From the NCBI GenBank assembly GCA_964461995.1, contig CAYWXL010000005.1, positions 52,691 to 116,690 on the forward strand: a DNA stretch of 64,000 bases. Direction: 5' to 3'. Position numbers and translations under genes: made by a program. This document shows positions 17,812 to 26,794 of the stretch, piece by piece. Below the pieces are notes generated by a model, which worked only from the letters and a program-made list of their open reading frames with translations, searched no databases and was not told where the DNA came from. How positions within the stretch are numbered: the first letter of the stretch is position 1; every line of letters starts with the position of its first letter. The DNA is from JALSRK01 sp964461995. Lineage in GTDB: Bacteria > Acidobacteriota > Terriglobia > Bryobacterales > Bryobacteraceae.

Positions 17812-19145
17812 AGCGACCCTTCGACCGTAGAGAGTTTCTCGGGCTGGCCGGCGCCGCCGTAGCGGCGGCCCAGGCTCCCACCTGGGCTACGCAGCAGCCC
17901 ATACAAGACAGGCCGATCCGGCTCGGGTTCGTGGGCGTGGGCGACCGGGGCTCGTACCACCTCGACGCAGCTTTGGGGATCGACGGCGTCGAGATCCCCG
18001 CCATCTGCGACATCGCGCCACACTACCTCCACCGCGCCAAACGCTGGATCGAGCAAGCCGGCAAGCCCACGCCCAGACTCTACGGGCGCACCCGGACCGA
18101 TTTCGAGCGGATGTGCGCCGAGGAAGACCTCGACTGCATCATCTGCAGCACCTCATGGAAGTGGCACGCGCCGGTGCTGCTGGCAGCCATGCGCAACGGC
18201 AAGAACGCCGTGAGCGAGGTGCCCCTGATCCTGACCGTGGAGGAAGCCTGGGAGATCGTGGAGACCGCCGAAAAGACGGGCAAGTGGGCGACGCTCGGCT
18301 TCAAGCCGGTCAACACCACGCTCTCCAACATGGTCTATCACGGCGTGTTCGGGGAGATCATCCACTGCGAAGACGGCTATCTCCACGACCTTCGCCGGGT
18401 GAAGTTCGACCCGGACCGCGAGCCGTGGCGCCTGCAGCATTCCGTGAACCGCAACGGCAACCTCTATCCAGATCACCCAGCCACGAGGATCATGCCGTTG
18501 ATGGATATTAACCACGGAGACCGGTTCGAATACCTGGTGTCGGTGAGCTCGAAGGCGGTGATGCTGAACCGCTTCGCCGACCTGATGTACGGCCCCGAAC
18601 ATCCTTACGCCAGGCAGAAGATGAAGCAAGGCGACTATAACTGCACGGTGCTGCGCACCGCCGGCGGCAAGGTGTTCACGCTGAACTTCGACACCAACAC
18701 GCCGCACCCGCGCGGACATATGCGGGTCCAGGGTACCAAGGGCATCTATTTCCGCCCGGGGCGGTCGCTGGGGGAATTCATCTACCTGGACGGAATCTCG
18801 CCGGACGAGCACGAATGGGAGCCGGCCGACAAGTATCTGGAGGAGTACAAGCATCCTCTGCTGAAGAGCTACAAGCCGAAACCGCGCAAAACCGCGCTTC
18901 GGGGCCACGGCGGCGCTCAGCGGACTACGCCGTTCAGTTGGCACCGGTTGATCCTTGCCTTGCGGGAAGGCCGCGTGACGGACTTCGACGTCTACGACTC
19001 GGTCACCTCGAGTGCAATCAGCCCGCTATCGGAGATGTCCGTAGCCAAAGGCAGCCAGCCTGTCGAGTTCCCTGACTTCACCAAGGGAGCCTGGAAGACG
19101 AGGCTGCCGGTCGAGGAGGCGTATCGCCGGGGTGAGCGCTCCTGA
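17808..19145 (+). CDS. Tat-exported Gfo/Idh/MocA-family protein, GH109-like (alpha-N-acetylgalactosaminidase type)
   Basis: 445 residues starting at the ATG that overlaps the previous stop, with GAGGAG upstream. A twin-arginine signal (DRREFLGLAG) leads the protein out already folded with its cofactor. The NAD-binding Rossmann motif is RLGFVGVGDRGSYH. The central segment GYLHDLRR, NRNGNLYPDHP and INHGDRFEYLVS resembles GH109 enzymes, in which a Tyr-Pro-x-His motif (here YPDH) lies at the active site and NAD+ drives a redox-assisted glycoside cleavage. It differs from the usual YPTHGLGP just after the His, so the substrate may differ. GH109 is my recognition by eye; a plain Gfo/Idh oxidoreductase is the alternative. 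Confidence 0.75.
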   Translation: MKRPFDRREFLGLAGAAVAAAQAPTWATQQPIQDRPIRLGFVGVGDRGSYHLDAALGIDGVEIPAICDIAPHYLHRAKRWIEQAGKPTPRLYGRTRTDFERMCAEEDLDCIICSTSWKWHAPVLLAAMRNGKNAVSEVPLILTVEEAWEIVETAEKTGKWATLGFKPVNTTLSNMVYHGVFGEIIHCEDGYLHDLRRVKFDPDREPWRLQHSVNRNGNLYPDHPATRIMPLMDINHGDRFEYLVSVSSKAVMLNRFADLMYGPEHPYARQKMKQGDYNCTVLRTAGGKVFTLNFDTNTPHPRGHMRVQGTKGIYFRPGRSLGEFIYLDGISPDEHEWEPADKYLEEYKHPLLKSYKPKPRKTALRGHGGAQRTTPFSWHRLILALREGRVTDFDVYDSVTSSAISPLSEMSVAKGSQPVEFPDFTKGAWKTRLPVEEAYRRGERS

Positions 19146-19280
19146 GTCGCCTCCGTGACCCGGGGGGCCCGACATGTTGGCGAAGGCTGCCCTTCGCGGC
19201 TCTTCGTCCGGCCTCCGCCTCTTCCAAGGTAAAGCGAGGGTGGTTGCGCACCGGCGCCGCCGGGGAAGAGGATGTTGGAC

Positions 19281-21206
19281 ATGTGGCGCGTCGGCGGAAT
19301 GTTGGTCATCCTCTTGTTGGCGGCAGCGGCGGGCCTCGCCCGTGAGTATCACGTCTCGGTGAAGGGCGACGACGCGAATCCCGGCACGCGGGACCGGCCC
19401 TTCCAGACAATCTCCCGCGCCGCCGAAGCGGCCTATCCCGGCGACACTGTCGTCGTCCACGAGGGCGTCTACCGGGAAAAAGTGGTTCCGCCGCGGGGCG
19501 GGGAATCCGGCGCCAGGCGCATCGTCTATCAGGCGGCCGAAGGCGAGCGCGTGGAGATCAAAGGCTCCGAGGTGCTCGAGGGCTGGGAGCGGTTCCGGGA
19601 CGGCGTCTGGCGGGTGAAGATCCCGGACAGCTTCTTCGGAGACTACCACCCGTTCCGGGAAGAGATTCGCGGCGACTGGTTCTCGGCCCACGGCCGCGTC
19701 CATCACACCGGCGAGGTCTTCCTGAACGGCAAGTCGCTCTTCGAAGTGCCCGCGCTCGAAGGCGTCCTGGATCCGAAGCCGCTGCCCGGCGCGGTGGACC
19801 AGGAGGCCTCCACCTACGTCTGGTACGTCGAGCCCGGCGAAGGGCACATCGTCCTTTACGCCAACTTCCACGAGTTCGATCCGAACCGTGAGATGGTGGA
19901 GATCACCGTCCGCGACAGTTGTTTCTATCCGGCGCGGCCCGGCGTCGATTACATCACCGTCCGCGGGTTCGAGATGAGTCAGGCGGCGACCCAGTGGGCC
20001 CCGCCCACGGCCGAGCAGATCGCCTTGATCGGCACGCACTGGAGCAAGGGCTGGGTGATCGAGAACAACGTCATCCACGACTCCAAGTGCGCCTGCGTCA
20101 GCCTGGGCAAGGACCGCGCCACCGGCCAGAACGTCTGGTCGAAGAACCCCCGCAAGGACGGCGCCACGCACTACAACGAGGTGATCTTCCGGGCCCTGCG
20201 CGCCGGCTGGTCCAAGGAGAAGATCGGCTCGCACGTGGTGCGCAACAACGTCATCTACAACTGTGAGCAGGCGGGCATCGTAGGCAGCCTGGGAGCCGTC
20301 TTCAGCCGCATCGAGAACAACCACATCTACAACATCTGGACCAAACGCCAGTTCTCGGGCGCCGAGATCGCCGGCATCAAGATCCACGCGGCGATCGACA
20401 CCGTCATCGAGGGCAACTGGATTCACGACGCCGGCCGGGGCATCTGGCTCGACTGGATGGCCCAGGGGACGCGGGTCACCAGGAACCTTTGCTACAACAG
20501 CCACACCGAGGATCTCTTCGTCGAGGTCAGCCACGGGCCGTTCCTCATCGACAACAATCTGTTCCTGTCGGCGAAGTCGCTGCGCTGCTGGTCGCAAGGC
20601 GGCGCCTGGGCACACAACCTGATGACCGGCCACGTGGAGGTCTACGAGGAGAGGAACCGCGCGACGCCGTACCATTTCCCGCACTCCACCCAAGTGGCCG
20701 GCGTGCGGAGCATCCACGGGGGAGAACACCGCTTCTACAACAACATCTTCGTGCGCGGATATCCGCAACTGGAGGAAAACAAGCAGGGCCGCGGCCGCAA
20801 CATTCGCTGGCTGGGCTACGGGCTGGAACCCTTCGGCCACACCAGCTTCGTTGTTCTCGCCGCCGGCAATGTCTATCTGAACGGGGCGAAGCCGCATCCG
20901 GAAGAAAAGAGCCCACTCGTGCTGGCCGATGCCGATCCGGACGTCCAGTTGAGAGCGACCGGCGGGCGGGTCGAGTTGATCCTTACCGTGGACGCCCGGA
21001 TGCTGGCGGTGAAGACGCCGTTCATTACGACGGAGTTTCTCGGCAAGACGCTGATCAGTGGGCTGCCTTTCGAGAACCCCGATGGCTCGCCTCTCGTGAT
21101 CGACCGCGACTATTTCGGCAGGCTGCGGAGCCGTGAAAGCCCTGCCGCGGGCCCGTTCGAGGACATTCACCAAGGGAGGGTGAAGCTGACGGTATGGCCG
21201 CAATGA
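19281..21206 (+). CDS. secreted right-handed beta-helix protein (possible GH141-like glycosidase)
   Basis: 641 residues from ATG 19281, which has AGAGG 9 bases upstream; an ATG at 19272 is too close to that site. A signal peptide (GGMLVILLLAAAAGLA) is followed by a DUF1565-like start (HVSVKGDDANPGTRDRPFQT) and many beta-helix rungs of the type VIENNVIHDS / VVRNNVIYNCEQAGI / GNWIHDAGRGIWLDW. The N-terminal part (VYREKVVPPRGGESG; KGSEVLEGW) resembles what I recall of GH141-type beta-helix glycosidases, but this is uncertain; polysaccharide lyases share the fold. Its neighbours are exported hydrolases, consistent with a role in glycan breakdown. Confidence 0.75.
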   Translation: MWRVGGMLVILLLAAAAGLAREYHVSVKGDDANPGTRDRPFQTISRAAEAAYPGDTVVVHEGVYREKVVPPRGGESGARRIVYQAAEGERVEIKGSEVLEGWERFRDGVWRVKIPDSFFGDYHPFREEIRGDWFSAHGRVHHTGEVFLNGKSLFEVPALEGVLDPKPLPGAVDQEASTYVWYVEPGEGHIVLYANFHEFDPNREMVEITVRDSCFYPARPGVDYITVRGFEMSQAATQWAPPTAEQIALIGTHWSKGWVIENNVIHDSKCACVSLGKDRATGQNVWSKNPRKDGATHYNEVIFRALRAGWSKEKIGSHVVRNNVIYNCEQAGIVGSLGAVFSRIENNHIYNIWTKRQFSGAEIAGIKIHAAIDTVIEGNWIHDAGRGIWLDWMAQGTRVTRNLCYNSHTEDLFVEVSHGPFLIDNNLFLSAKSLRCWSQGGAWAHNLMTGHVEVYEERNRATPYHFPHSTQVAGVRSIHGGEHRFYNNIFVRGYPQLEENKQGRGRNIRWLGYGLEPFGHTSFVVLAAGNVYLNGAKPHPEEKSPLVLADADPDVQLRATGGRVELILTVDARMLAVKTPFITTEFLGKTLISGLPFENPDGSPLVIDRDYFGRLRSRESPAAGPFEDIHQGRVKLTVWPQ

Positions 21207-21296
21207 CGCCCACCGAGGCGGCGGTCACGGGCCGCCGGTCCAGCGTCTGCCCTCGCAAGATTCCGTGCGCCGGGAAACCGGCAATGAGGTGCCAAT

Positions 21297-22352
21297 ATGA
21301 GTAAACCGACACAATCCGCAACCCGCCGGGCGTTCCTCGGGGCCGCCTCTTCTGGGGCCCTCGGGTTCGCCGCTTCGGCGCGCTCGATGTCCGCGGCGCC
21401 CAGACCCCGCGAGGAACGGCTGCCCCGGGAGGTCTGGATCGCCACCGTCTCCCAGGACGGTCTCCGCACCGAGAACACCGAGCAGATGATCGAGGCCATG
21501 CTGGCCCGGATGAGGGAGGCCGCGGCCTACGAGCCGGACATCGTCTGCTTGCCGGAAGTCTTCCCATTCGTGAATCTTTCCGGCGGCCGTCCCCCGGTCT
21601 CTGAAGTAGCCGAAAAGCCGATCGGAAAAGTCTGCCGCCCGTTCGCCGAGTTCGCCCGCCGCCACCGCTGCTACGTGATCTGCCCCACCTACACCGAGGA
21701 GAACGGCGTCTACTACAACGCCGCGGTCCTGATCGGCCGGGACGGGAAGCTGGTGGGCGAGTACCGCAAGATGCACCCCACGGTGGGCGAGATCGAGGCC
21801 GGCGTCTCGCCGGGGCCGCTCGATCCGCCGGTCTTTCAGACCGACTTCGGCGTCATCGGCTGCCAGATCTGCTTCGACATCGAGTGGGACGACGGCTGGG
21901 AGGCGCTACGCAAGGCCGGCGCCGAGATCGTCTTCTGGCCTTCGGCCTTCACCGGCGGCTACGCGGTGAACGCCAAGGCCTGGCGGCACCGCTATTGCGT
22001 CGTCTCCAGTACCCGGAAGGACCGCAGCAAGATCTGCGACATCAGCGGCGAAGAAGTCGCCACGAGCGGCCGCTACCAGCGGTGGGCCTGCGCGCCGGTG
22101 AACCTCGAGAAAGTCTTTCTGCACACTTGGCCGTTCTGCCTGCGGTTCCACGAGGTGCAGGCCAAGTACGGCCGCGACATCGTGATCACCACGTTCCACG
22201 AGGAGGAGTGGTCGATCATCGAGAGCCGCTCGCCGGACGTCAAGGTCGCCGACGTGCTGAAGGAGTTCGAGTTCGAGACCTACGAGGAGCACATCCGTGA
22301 AGCCACCGAGGTGCAGAAGAAAGCCCGGGCTCGCATCCCGCGGCGAAGCTGA
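21297..22352 (+). CDS. Tat-exported carbon-nitrogen hydrolase (nitrilase superfamily)
   Basis: 351 residues. A twin-arginine signal (TRRAFLGAASS) begins the protein, and GAGGTG lies 6 bases before the ATG. The nitrilase catalytic triad is present: Glu in CLPEVFPF (about residue 84), Lys in YRKMHP (about 160) and Cys in IGCQICFDIEW (about 193). Family members cleave amides, carbamoyl groups or nitriles. A periplasmic location is unusual for this mostly cytoplasmic superfamily and suggests that the substrate is a polymer side group or an imported amide. It is the last gene of the four-gene hydrolase run. Confidence 0.9.
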   Translation: MSKPTQSATRRAFLGAASSGALGFAASARSMSAAPRPREERLPREVWIATVSQDGLRTENTEQMIEAMLARMREAAAYEPDIVCLPEVFPFVNLSGGRPPVSEVAEKPIGKVCRPFAEFARRHRCYVICPTYTEENGVYYNAAVLIGRDGKLVGEYRKMHPTVGEIEAGVSPGPLDPPVFQTDFGVIGCQICFDIEWDDGWEALRKAGAEIVFWPSAFTGGYAVNAKAWRHRYCVVSSTRKDRSKICDISGEEVATSGRYQRWACAPVNLEKVFLHTWPFCLRFHEVQAKYGRDIVITTFHEEEWSIIESRSPDVKVADVLKEFEFETYEEHIREATEVQKKARARIPRRS

Positions 22353-22363
22353 TGCGGCCTGGA

Positions 22364-22388
22364 GCGGGACGCCGCGGCGCGTTCCCGC
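22364..22388. terminator. candidate bidirectional terminator hairpin
   Basis: GCGGGA (22364-22369) pairs with TCCCGC (22383-22388) around a GC-rich palindromic centre, in the 39 bases between two convergent genes. There is no T-run; low confidence. Confidence 0.25.
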
Positions 22389-22391
22389 CGG

Positions 22392-23324
22392 CTATGCTGT
22401 CTTGTACGGGTTCGGATGAGGCTCGACGTGCAGCGACACGTCGATGACTGCCAGATCGGAGCCGATCAGGGCGTCCTTCACCCGGTGGGCGATCTCATGG
22501 CCGTCCCGGACCGGCATGCGGCCGTCCACTTCGATGTGCAGATCCACGAAGTAGCCGAGGCCGCTCTTGCGCACCAGGCACCGGTCCACTTCTTCCACGC
22601 CGGGAACTGCGGCGACGATTTCCCGGACACGTTCCGCGAACTCTTCACTCGGCGCGGCGTCCATCACCTCCCGCAGCCCGTTGCGCAGTAGCCGGAAGCC
22701 GTTCCAGGCGATGACGGCGCAGGCGAACAGGGCGGCCCAGTCGTCGGCTGGTTCGTAGCCGGGCCCGCCGATTACGCCGATCGTGATCCCGATGAACGCT
22801 GCGCCGGAGGTCAAGGCGTCGGAGCGGTGGTGCCAGGCGTCGGTCTTGATCGCACCGCTGTCGATCTCGGTTCCCGTGCGGGTGAGGAAACGGAACAGGA
22901 GTTCTTTCGTTATGACGACCAGCACCAGGACGATCAGCGTCCAAGGGGCAGGCAAGTGGTGCGGCGTCAAGATCTCCCGGATGCTCTGAATCGCGATGCC
23001 CGCCGCGGCGATCAGTAGGCCGGCGGCGATGACGATCGCCCCCAGGGGCTCCGCCTTTCCGTAGCCGAATGGGTACCGCTGGTTCGGCGGCGTAGCGGCG
23101 ATGCGCAGGCTGCCCAGCACCACGAGCGCGCTGAAGATATCGAGCAACGATTCGACGCCGTCGGCGATCAGCGCGTAGGAGTAGCCGGCGATGCCGGAGA
23201 TCACCTTCACCGCTGCCAGCACCGCACTTACCAGGATGGCGACAATCGTCGCACGGACCCCCCGGGCCGCCGACGCAGCGAGCTGCTCGTGGGCGTCCTG
23301 GGAGATGGTCGAGCGGGATGGCAT
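22392..23324 (-). CDS. cation diffusion facilitator (CDF) metal efflux protein
   Basis: 310 residues with six predicted membrane helices and a C-terminal cytoplasmic metal-sensing domain (about 215-305, ending in a His-rich LHVEPHPNP). The TM5 half of the transport site is normal: WHHRSD (HxxxD). The TM2 half reads VESLLD where FieF/YiiP has VDSLVD, so one Asp is replaced by Glu (E58), which may shift metal preference. CDF proteins exchange Zn2+, Fe2+, Mn2+ or Co2+ for protons. It converges with the nitrilase gene and is divergent from guaB. Confidence 0.9.
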   Translation of the reverse strand: MPSRSTISQDAHEQLAASAARGVRATIVAILVSAVLAAVKVISGIAGYSYALIADGVESLLDIFSALVVLGSLRIAATPPNQRYPFGYGKAEPLGAIVIAAGLLIAAAGIAIQSIREILTPHHLPAPWTLIVLVLVVITKELLFRFLTRTGTEIDSGAIKTDAWHHRSDALTSGAAFIGITIGVIGGPGYEPADDWAALFACAVIAWNGFRLLRNGLREVMDAAPSEEFAERVREIVAAVPGVEEVDRCLVRKSGLGYFVDLHIEVDGRMPVRDGHEIAHRVKDALIGSDLAVIDVSLHVEPHPNPYKTA

Positions 23325-23503
23325 GGTTTCAACCCCGGCAGGGCCGGCCGGTCACGTCCCCTCTTCCAACAGGTAGCACACCGGCCAAGGGCTGTCCCCG
23401 GCTGTCGGCGTCGAGCCGGGCGGCGGCCGCCCACCCGGAGAGCGTTCGCGCCGCCCCTTGCGGCCCTTCACCCGGCTTCCGTAAGATGGGGAACAACCTT
23501 TCT

Positions 23504-24958
23504 ATGATCTCAGACACGCTCCGTGAAGGCCTGACCTTCGACGATGTGCTGCTGCGGCCCGCCCGCAGCGGGGTCCTCCCGGCGGAAACCGACACCCGGA
23601 CCCAGGTCACCCGCAACGTCGCGCTGAACATCCCCATCGTCAGCGCCGCCATGGACACGGTCACCGAAGCCCACCTTGCCATTGCGCTGGCCCGCGAGGG
23701 CGGCATCGGCATTATCCACAAGAACATGCCGATCGAGAGGCAGGCCGAGGAAGTGGACCGGGTGAAGCGCTCCGAGAGCGGGATGATCGTCGATCCCGTC
23801 ACCATGGAACCGCACCAGAAGGTCTACGAGGCGCTCGAGATCATGCGCCGCTTCCGCATTTCCGGCGTGCCCGTCGTCCGCGGCACCCGGCTGGTGGGGA
23901 TCCTGACCAACCGCGACCTCCGCTTCGAGACGAACTTCGACCAGCCCATCGAGAATCTGATGACCAAGGAGAACCTCATTACGGTTCCGGTGGGCACGAC
24001 GCTCGAGGAAGCCGAGAAGATGCTCCACGAGCACCGCGTGGAGAAGCTGCTGGTCGTAGACGACGACTACAACCTCAAGGGCCTGATCACGGTCAAAGAC
24101 ATCCAGAAAAAGATCAAGTACCCCAACGCGGCCAAAGACGAGCAGGGCCGGCTGCGGGTCGGAGCCGCCATCGGCGCCACCGGCGATTACCTGGAACGCG
24201 CCCAAGAGCTTGTCGCCAAGAAAGTGGACGTCCTGGTGATCGACACGGCCCACGGCCACAGCGAGCGGGTGCTGGACGCCGTCACGATGATCAAGCGAAC
24301 GTTGCCTGAGGTGGACCTGGTCGCCGGAAACGTGGCCACCTACGAGGGGGCCAAAGACCTGCTGGAACGGGGCGTCGATGGAGTCAAGGTTGGGATCGGC
24401 CCCGGGTCGATCTGCACCACCCGGGTGGTCAGCGGGGCGGGCGTCCCACAGATCACCGCTATCGCCGATTGCGCCCGGGCTTTGCGCGGAGCCGGCGTGC
24501 CCCTGATCGCCGACGGCGGCATCAAGTATTCAGGTGACGTCACCAAGGCGATCGCCGCCGGAGCCGACTGCGTGATGATCGGCAGCCTCTTCGCCGGCAC
24601 CGAAGAGAGCCCCGGCGAGACAATCCTTTATCAGGGCCGCACGTTCAAAAGCTACCGGGGCATGGGATCGATCGGAGCGATGTCCCAGGGCAGCTCCGAC
24701 CGGTATGCCCAGGACATCAACGCCAAGCTGGTGCCGGAAGGTATCGAAGGGCGGGTACCGTACAAAGGCCCGCTCGCGGAGATGGTCTACCAGCTCGTGG
24801 GCGGCCTGCGCTCCGGCATGGGCTACACCGGCTGCCGGACGATCCGGGAGTTGCAGGAAAAGGCGACCTTCCTCAGAGTTTCGCCAGCAGGCCTGAGGGA
24901 AGGCCACGTCCACGACGTCATCATCACCAAGGAAGCCCCGAACTACCGGATCGAGTAG
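23504..24958 (+). CDS. guaB: IMP dehydrogenase
   Basis: 484 residues from ATG 23504 (MISDTLREGLTFDDVLL), the usual length; an ATG six codons upstream (23486) is the alternative start. It is a TIM barrel interrupted by two CBS domains (about residues 93-205; SGVPVVRGTRLVGILTNRD and VEKLLVVDDDYNLKGLITV). The catalytic loop GPGSICTTR carries the active-site Cys near residue 304, and the flap contains the RY pair (SSDRYAQ). It catalyses NAD+-dependent IMP to XMP, the first committed step to GMP; the CBS pair allows purine-nucleotide regulation. Confidence 0.97.
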   Translation: MISDTLREGLTFDDVLLRPARSGVLPAETDTRTQVTRNVALNIPIVSAAMDTVTEAHLAIALAREGGIGIIHKNMPIERQAEEVDRVKRSESGMIVDPVTMEPHQKVYEALEIMRRFRISGVPVVRGTRLVGILTNRDLRFETNFDQPIENLMTKENLITVPVGTTLEEAEKMLHEHRVEKLLVVDDDYNLKGLITVKDIQKKIKYPNAAKDEQGRLRVGAAIGATGDYLERAQELVAKKVDVLVIDTAHGHSERVLDAVTMIKRTLPEVDLVAGNVATYEGAKDLLERGVDGVKVGIGPGSICTTRVVSGAGVPQITAIADCARALRGAGVPLIADGGIKYSGDVTKAIAAGADCVMIGSLFAGTEESPGETILYQGRTFKSYRGMGSIGAMSQGSSDRYAQDINAKLVPEGIEGRVPYKGPLAEMVYQLVGGLRSGMGYTGCRTIRELQEKATFLRVSPAGLREGHVHDVIITKEAPNYRIE

Positions 24959-25020
24959 CTGGACGTCAACCGCGCCCGGGAGGCCTGCCGGCCGTCTCCG
25001 AAATTCCCGCTTCCGGCCGT

Positions 25021-26787
25021 CTATTCCTCGCTTGTCGGTCCGGTGCTGCGAGCCACTTGAAAGTGGCTCAGCGAGTTCGCATAGGCGGCGATGCCGTCAT
25101 AAAGCGCCTCGGCGAGCTGCTGGCGGTACTTCTCGGTCTTCAGGAGTTTCTCTTCGCGGGGATTGCTGATGAAACCCACCTCCACGAGGATGGAGGGCAT
25201 CTTCGCCCCGATCAGTACCACGAACGGCGCCTTCTTGACCCCCCGGTTCCGTGCCCGCGGGTTCAGCTTCCGGTGCATCTTGTAAACCGCGGTCTGGACG
25301 TTCGCCGCCAGATCTCGCGACTCCTGGAGCTTGTCGTCCAGAGCGATTTTCTGGATCAGCGAGGTCAGCTCGTGGATGGACCTGTTCGAGCCCGCGTTCT
25401 CGCGAGCCGCCACTTCCAGATCCGCCCGGGAGCGCGTCAGATTCAGATAGAACGTTTCGGCGCCGTTCACGGTCCGGTAACGCGAGGAGTTCACGTGCAC
25501 CGACACGAACAGGTCGGCCAGCGCCTTGTTCGCAATCTCCGTCCGGCGCTCGAGCGACAGGCTCTGGTCTGAGTTCCGTGTCAGCACCACTTCGGCTCCC
25601 AGACGCTCCTCCAACAAACGGGCGAGACGTTTGGAGACGTCCAGTGTTACGTCCTTCTCCCGCAGACCTGTGGGGCCGATGGTTCCGGTGTCGCGTCCGC
25701 CATGGCCCGGGTCGATGACGATGCGGCCGAGCTTCAGGCCCAACACCCGCGTCAGTGAATGTCCGCCCGTGCTGTTCCGCCGCGCCGGGGTGGCTATCAG
25801 AAACTCGCTCTCTTCGCCGCTGGACTCCGGTTCCCGCTGCTCCGGCCGGGGGCTTGTTGCGGCCCTCTCCTGGCGTGGGGCCGAGGATTTCGTGCCTGGG
25901 GCCTTGCTCGCCGCTATCGGCGTGCTCGAGTTCGAGCGGGACCGTGTGGCAGGGACCGGCGGCCGCGAGACGGTGAGCTTCGCCTGCCGGACCGGCTTGG
26001 CGGCGGCCTGGGCCTGCGCTTTCTTCACTTTCTCCGGCGTCCCGCGCCGGCCTGCGTTCGCCGCTGAAGCCTGAACCGTCTTGGCCTTCCCGCCGGCTGC
26101 AGTTTTAGATGCGGTTCGCTTCATCGGCGGCGCCGCCAGGGGCTTCTCGATCACCTTTACCGGTGACTTGCCGGCCGAGGCGATTCTCGCGGCGCTCTCT
26201 TTCTTTCCGGCCGGGGCTGGTTGCTCCTTCCGCCGAGCCTGTTTCCGGCTCGGGGCGCTGGGGGAGGCCAGCGTCAGCTTCTCCTCGAGCGAGCGCTTCC
26301 GTCCCTTCCGCCGCACCTCGATGATCAAGCGGTTCGGGTTCACCAGTTGCGAGGCCGACACCTCGACCTCGGTCTCGAGATCCAACACCACGCGCGCCAC
26401 TGTGCGGCGGTTCTGAGAGACGCGGATCCGCTTGATGAGGTCGTCGCCGACGGGAATCGTGTGTACTGTCTCCCGCGAGATCCGCTGGCGGGCGTTCAAG
26501 ATGTCGAAGTAAATGCGCGGAGGGTTCGACAGCCGGTTGTACTTGAACCGGAACTCTCCAGTGGTCTCGACGGCGATACGGGTGACGTCTCCCAGCGACC
26601 AATACCGCACGTCCTTCACCGAGACGTACTTCGCGGCTTGTCCCGGTTGTGCCCCGGCGGAGGCCAGCAACGACAGCAGGGTGAGCACGGGGGCGGCGGC
26701 AGCGCGCGGAACTCGAAGCCGCGTCCCCGCCTTCGATTGGCGACCGCGACGGCCGGTGGCCGGCCGCTGCGACGGGTGGAACTCCAT
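25021..26787 (-). CDS. N-acetylmuramoyl-L-alanine amidase with AMIN domain (AmiC-like)
   Basis: 588 residues. A long basic N-terminus leads to a signal-type hydrophobic stretch (VLTLLSLLASAGAQ). The AMIN domain spans about residues 55-155 and targets the enzyme to the envelope or division site. A 180-residue Ala/Lys/Pro/Ser-rich, probably disordered linker follows, then the zinc-dependent Amidase_3 domain (about 350-575) with IVIDPGHGG, the Glu of REKDVTL, SVHVN and the catalytic Glu in VEVGFISN. It cleaves the amide between MurNAc and the stem peptide in daughter-cell separation. Its ribosome-binding region overlaps the stop of the transglycosylase gene upstream, so both enzymes are co-expressed. 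Confidence 0.95.
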   Translation of the reverse strand: MEFHPSQRPATGRRGRQSKAGTRLRVPRAAAAPVLTLLSLLASAGAQPGQAAKYVSVKDVRYWSLGDVTRIAVETTGEFRFKYNRLSNPPRIYFDILNARQRISRETVHTIPVGDDLIKRIRVSQNRRTVARVVLDLETEVEVSASQLVNPNRLIIEVRRKGRKRSLEEKLTLASPSAPSRKQARRKEQPAPAGKKESAARIASAGKSPVKVIEKPLAAPPMKRTASKTAAGGKAKTVQASAANAGRRGTPEKVKKAQAQAAAKPVRQAKLTVSRPPVPATRSRSNSSTPIAASKAPGTKSSAPRQERAATSPRPEQREPESSGEESEFLIATPARRNSTGGHSLTRVLGLKLGRIVIDPGHGGRDTGTIGPTGLREKDVTLDVSKRLARLLEERLGAEVVLTRNSDQSLSLERRTEIANKALADLFVSVHVNSSRYRTVNGAETFYLNLTRSRADLEVAARENAGSNRSIHELTSLIQKIALDDKLQESRDLAANVQTAVYKMHRKLNPRARNRGVKKAPFVVLIGAKMPSILVEVGFISNPREEKLLKTEKYRQQLAEALYDGIAAYANSLSHFQVARSTGPTSEE

Positions 26788-26794
26788 TTTGGAC

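Noticed and set aside
19026..21203. 725-codon open frame on the minus strand
   Set aside because: Antisense to the beta-helix gene, which has a signal peptide and clear rung repeats; the antisense product has no recognisable features.
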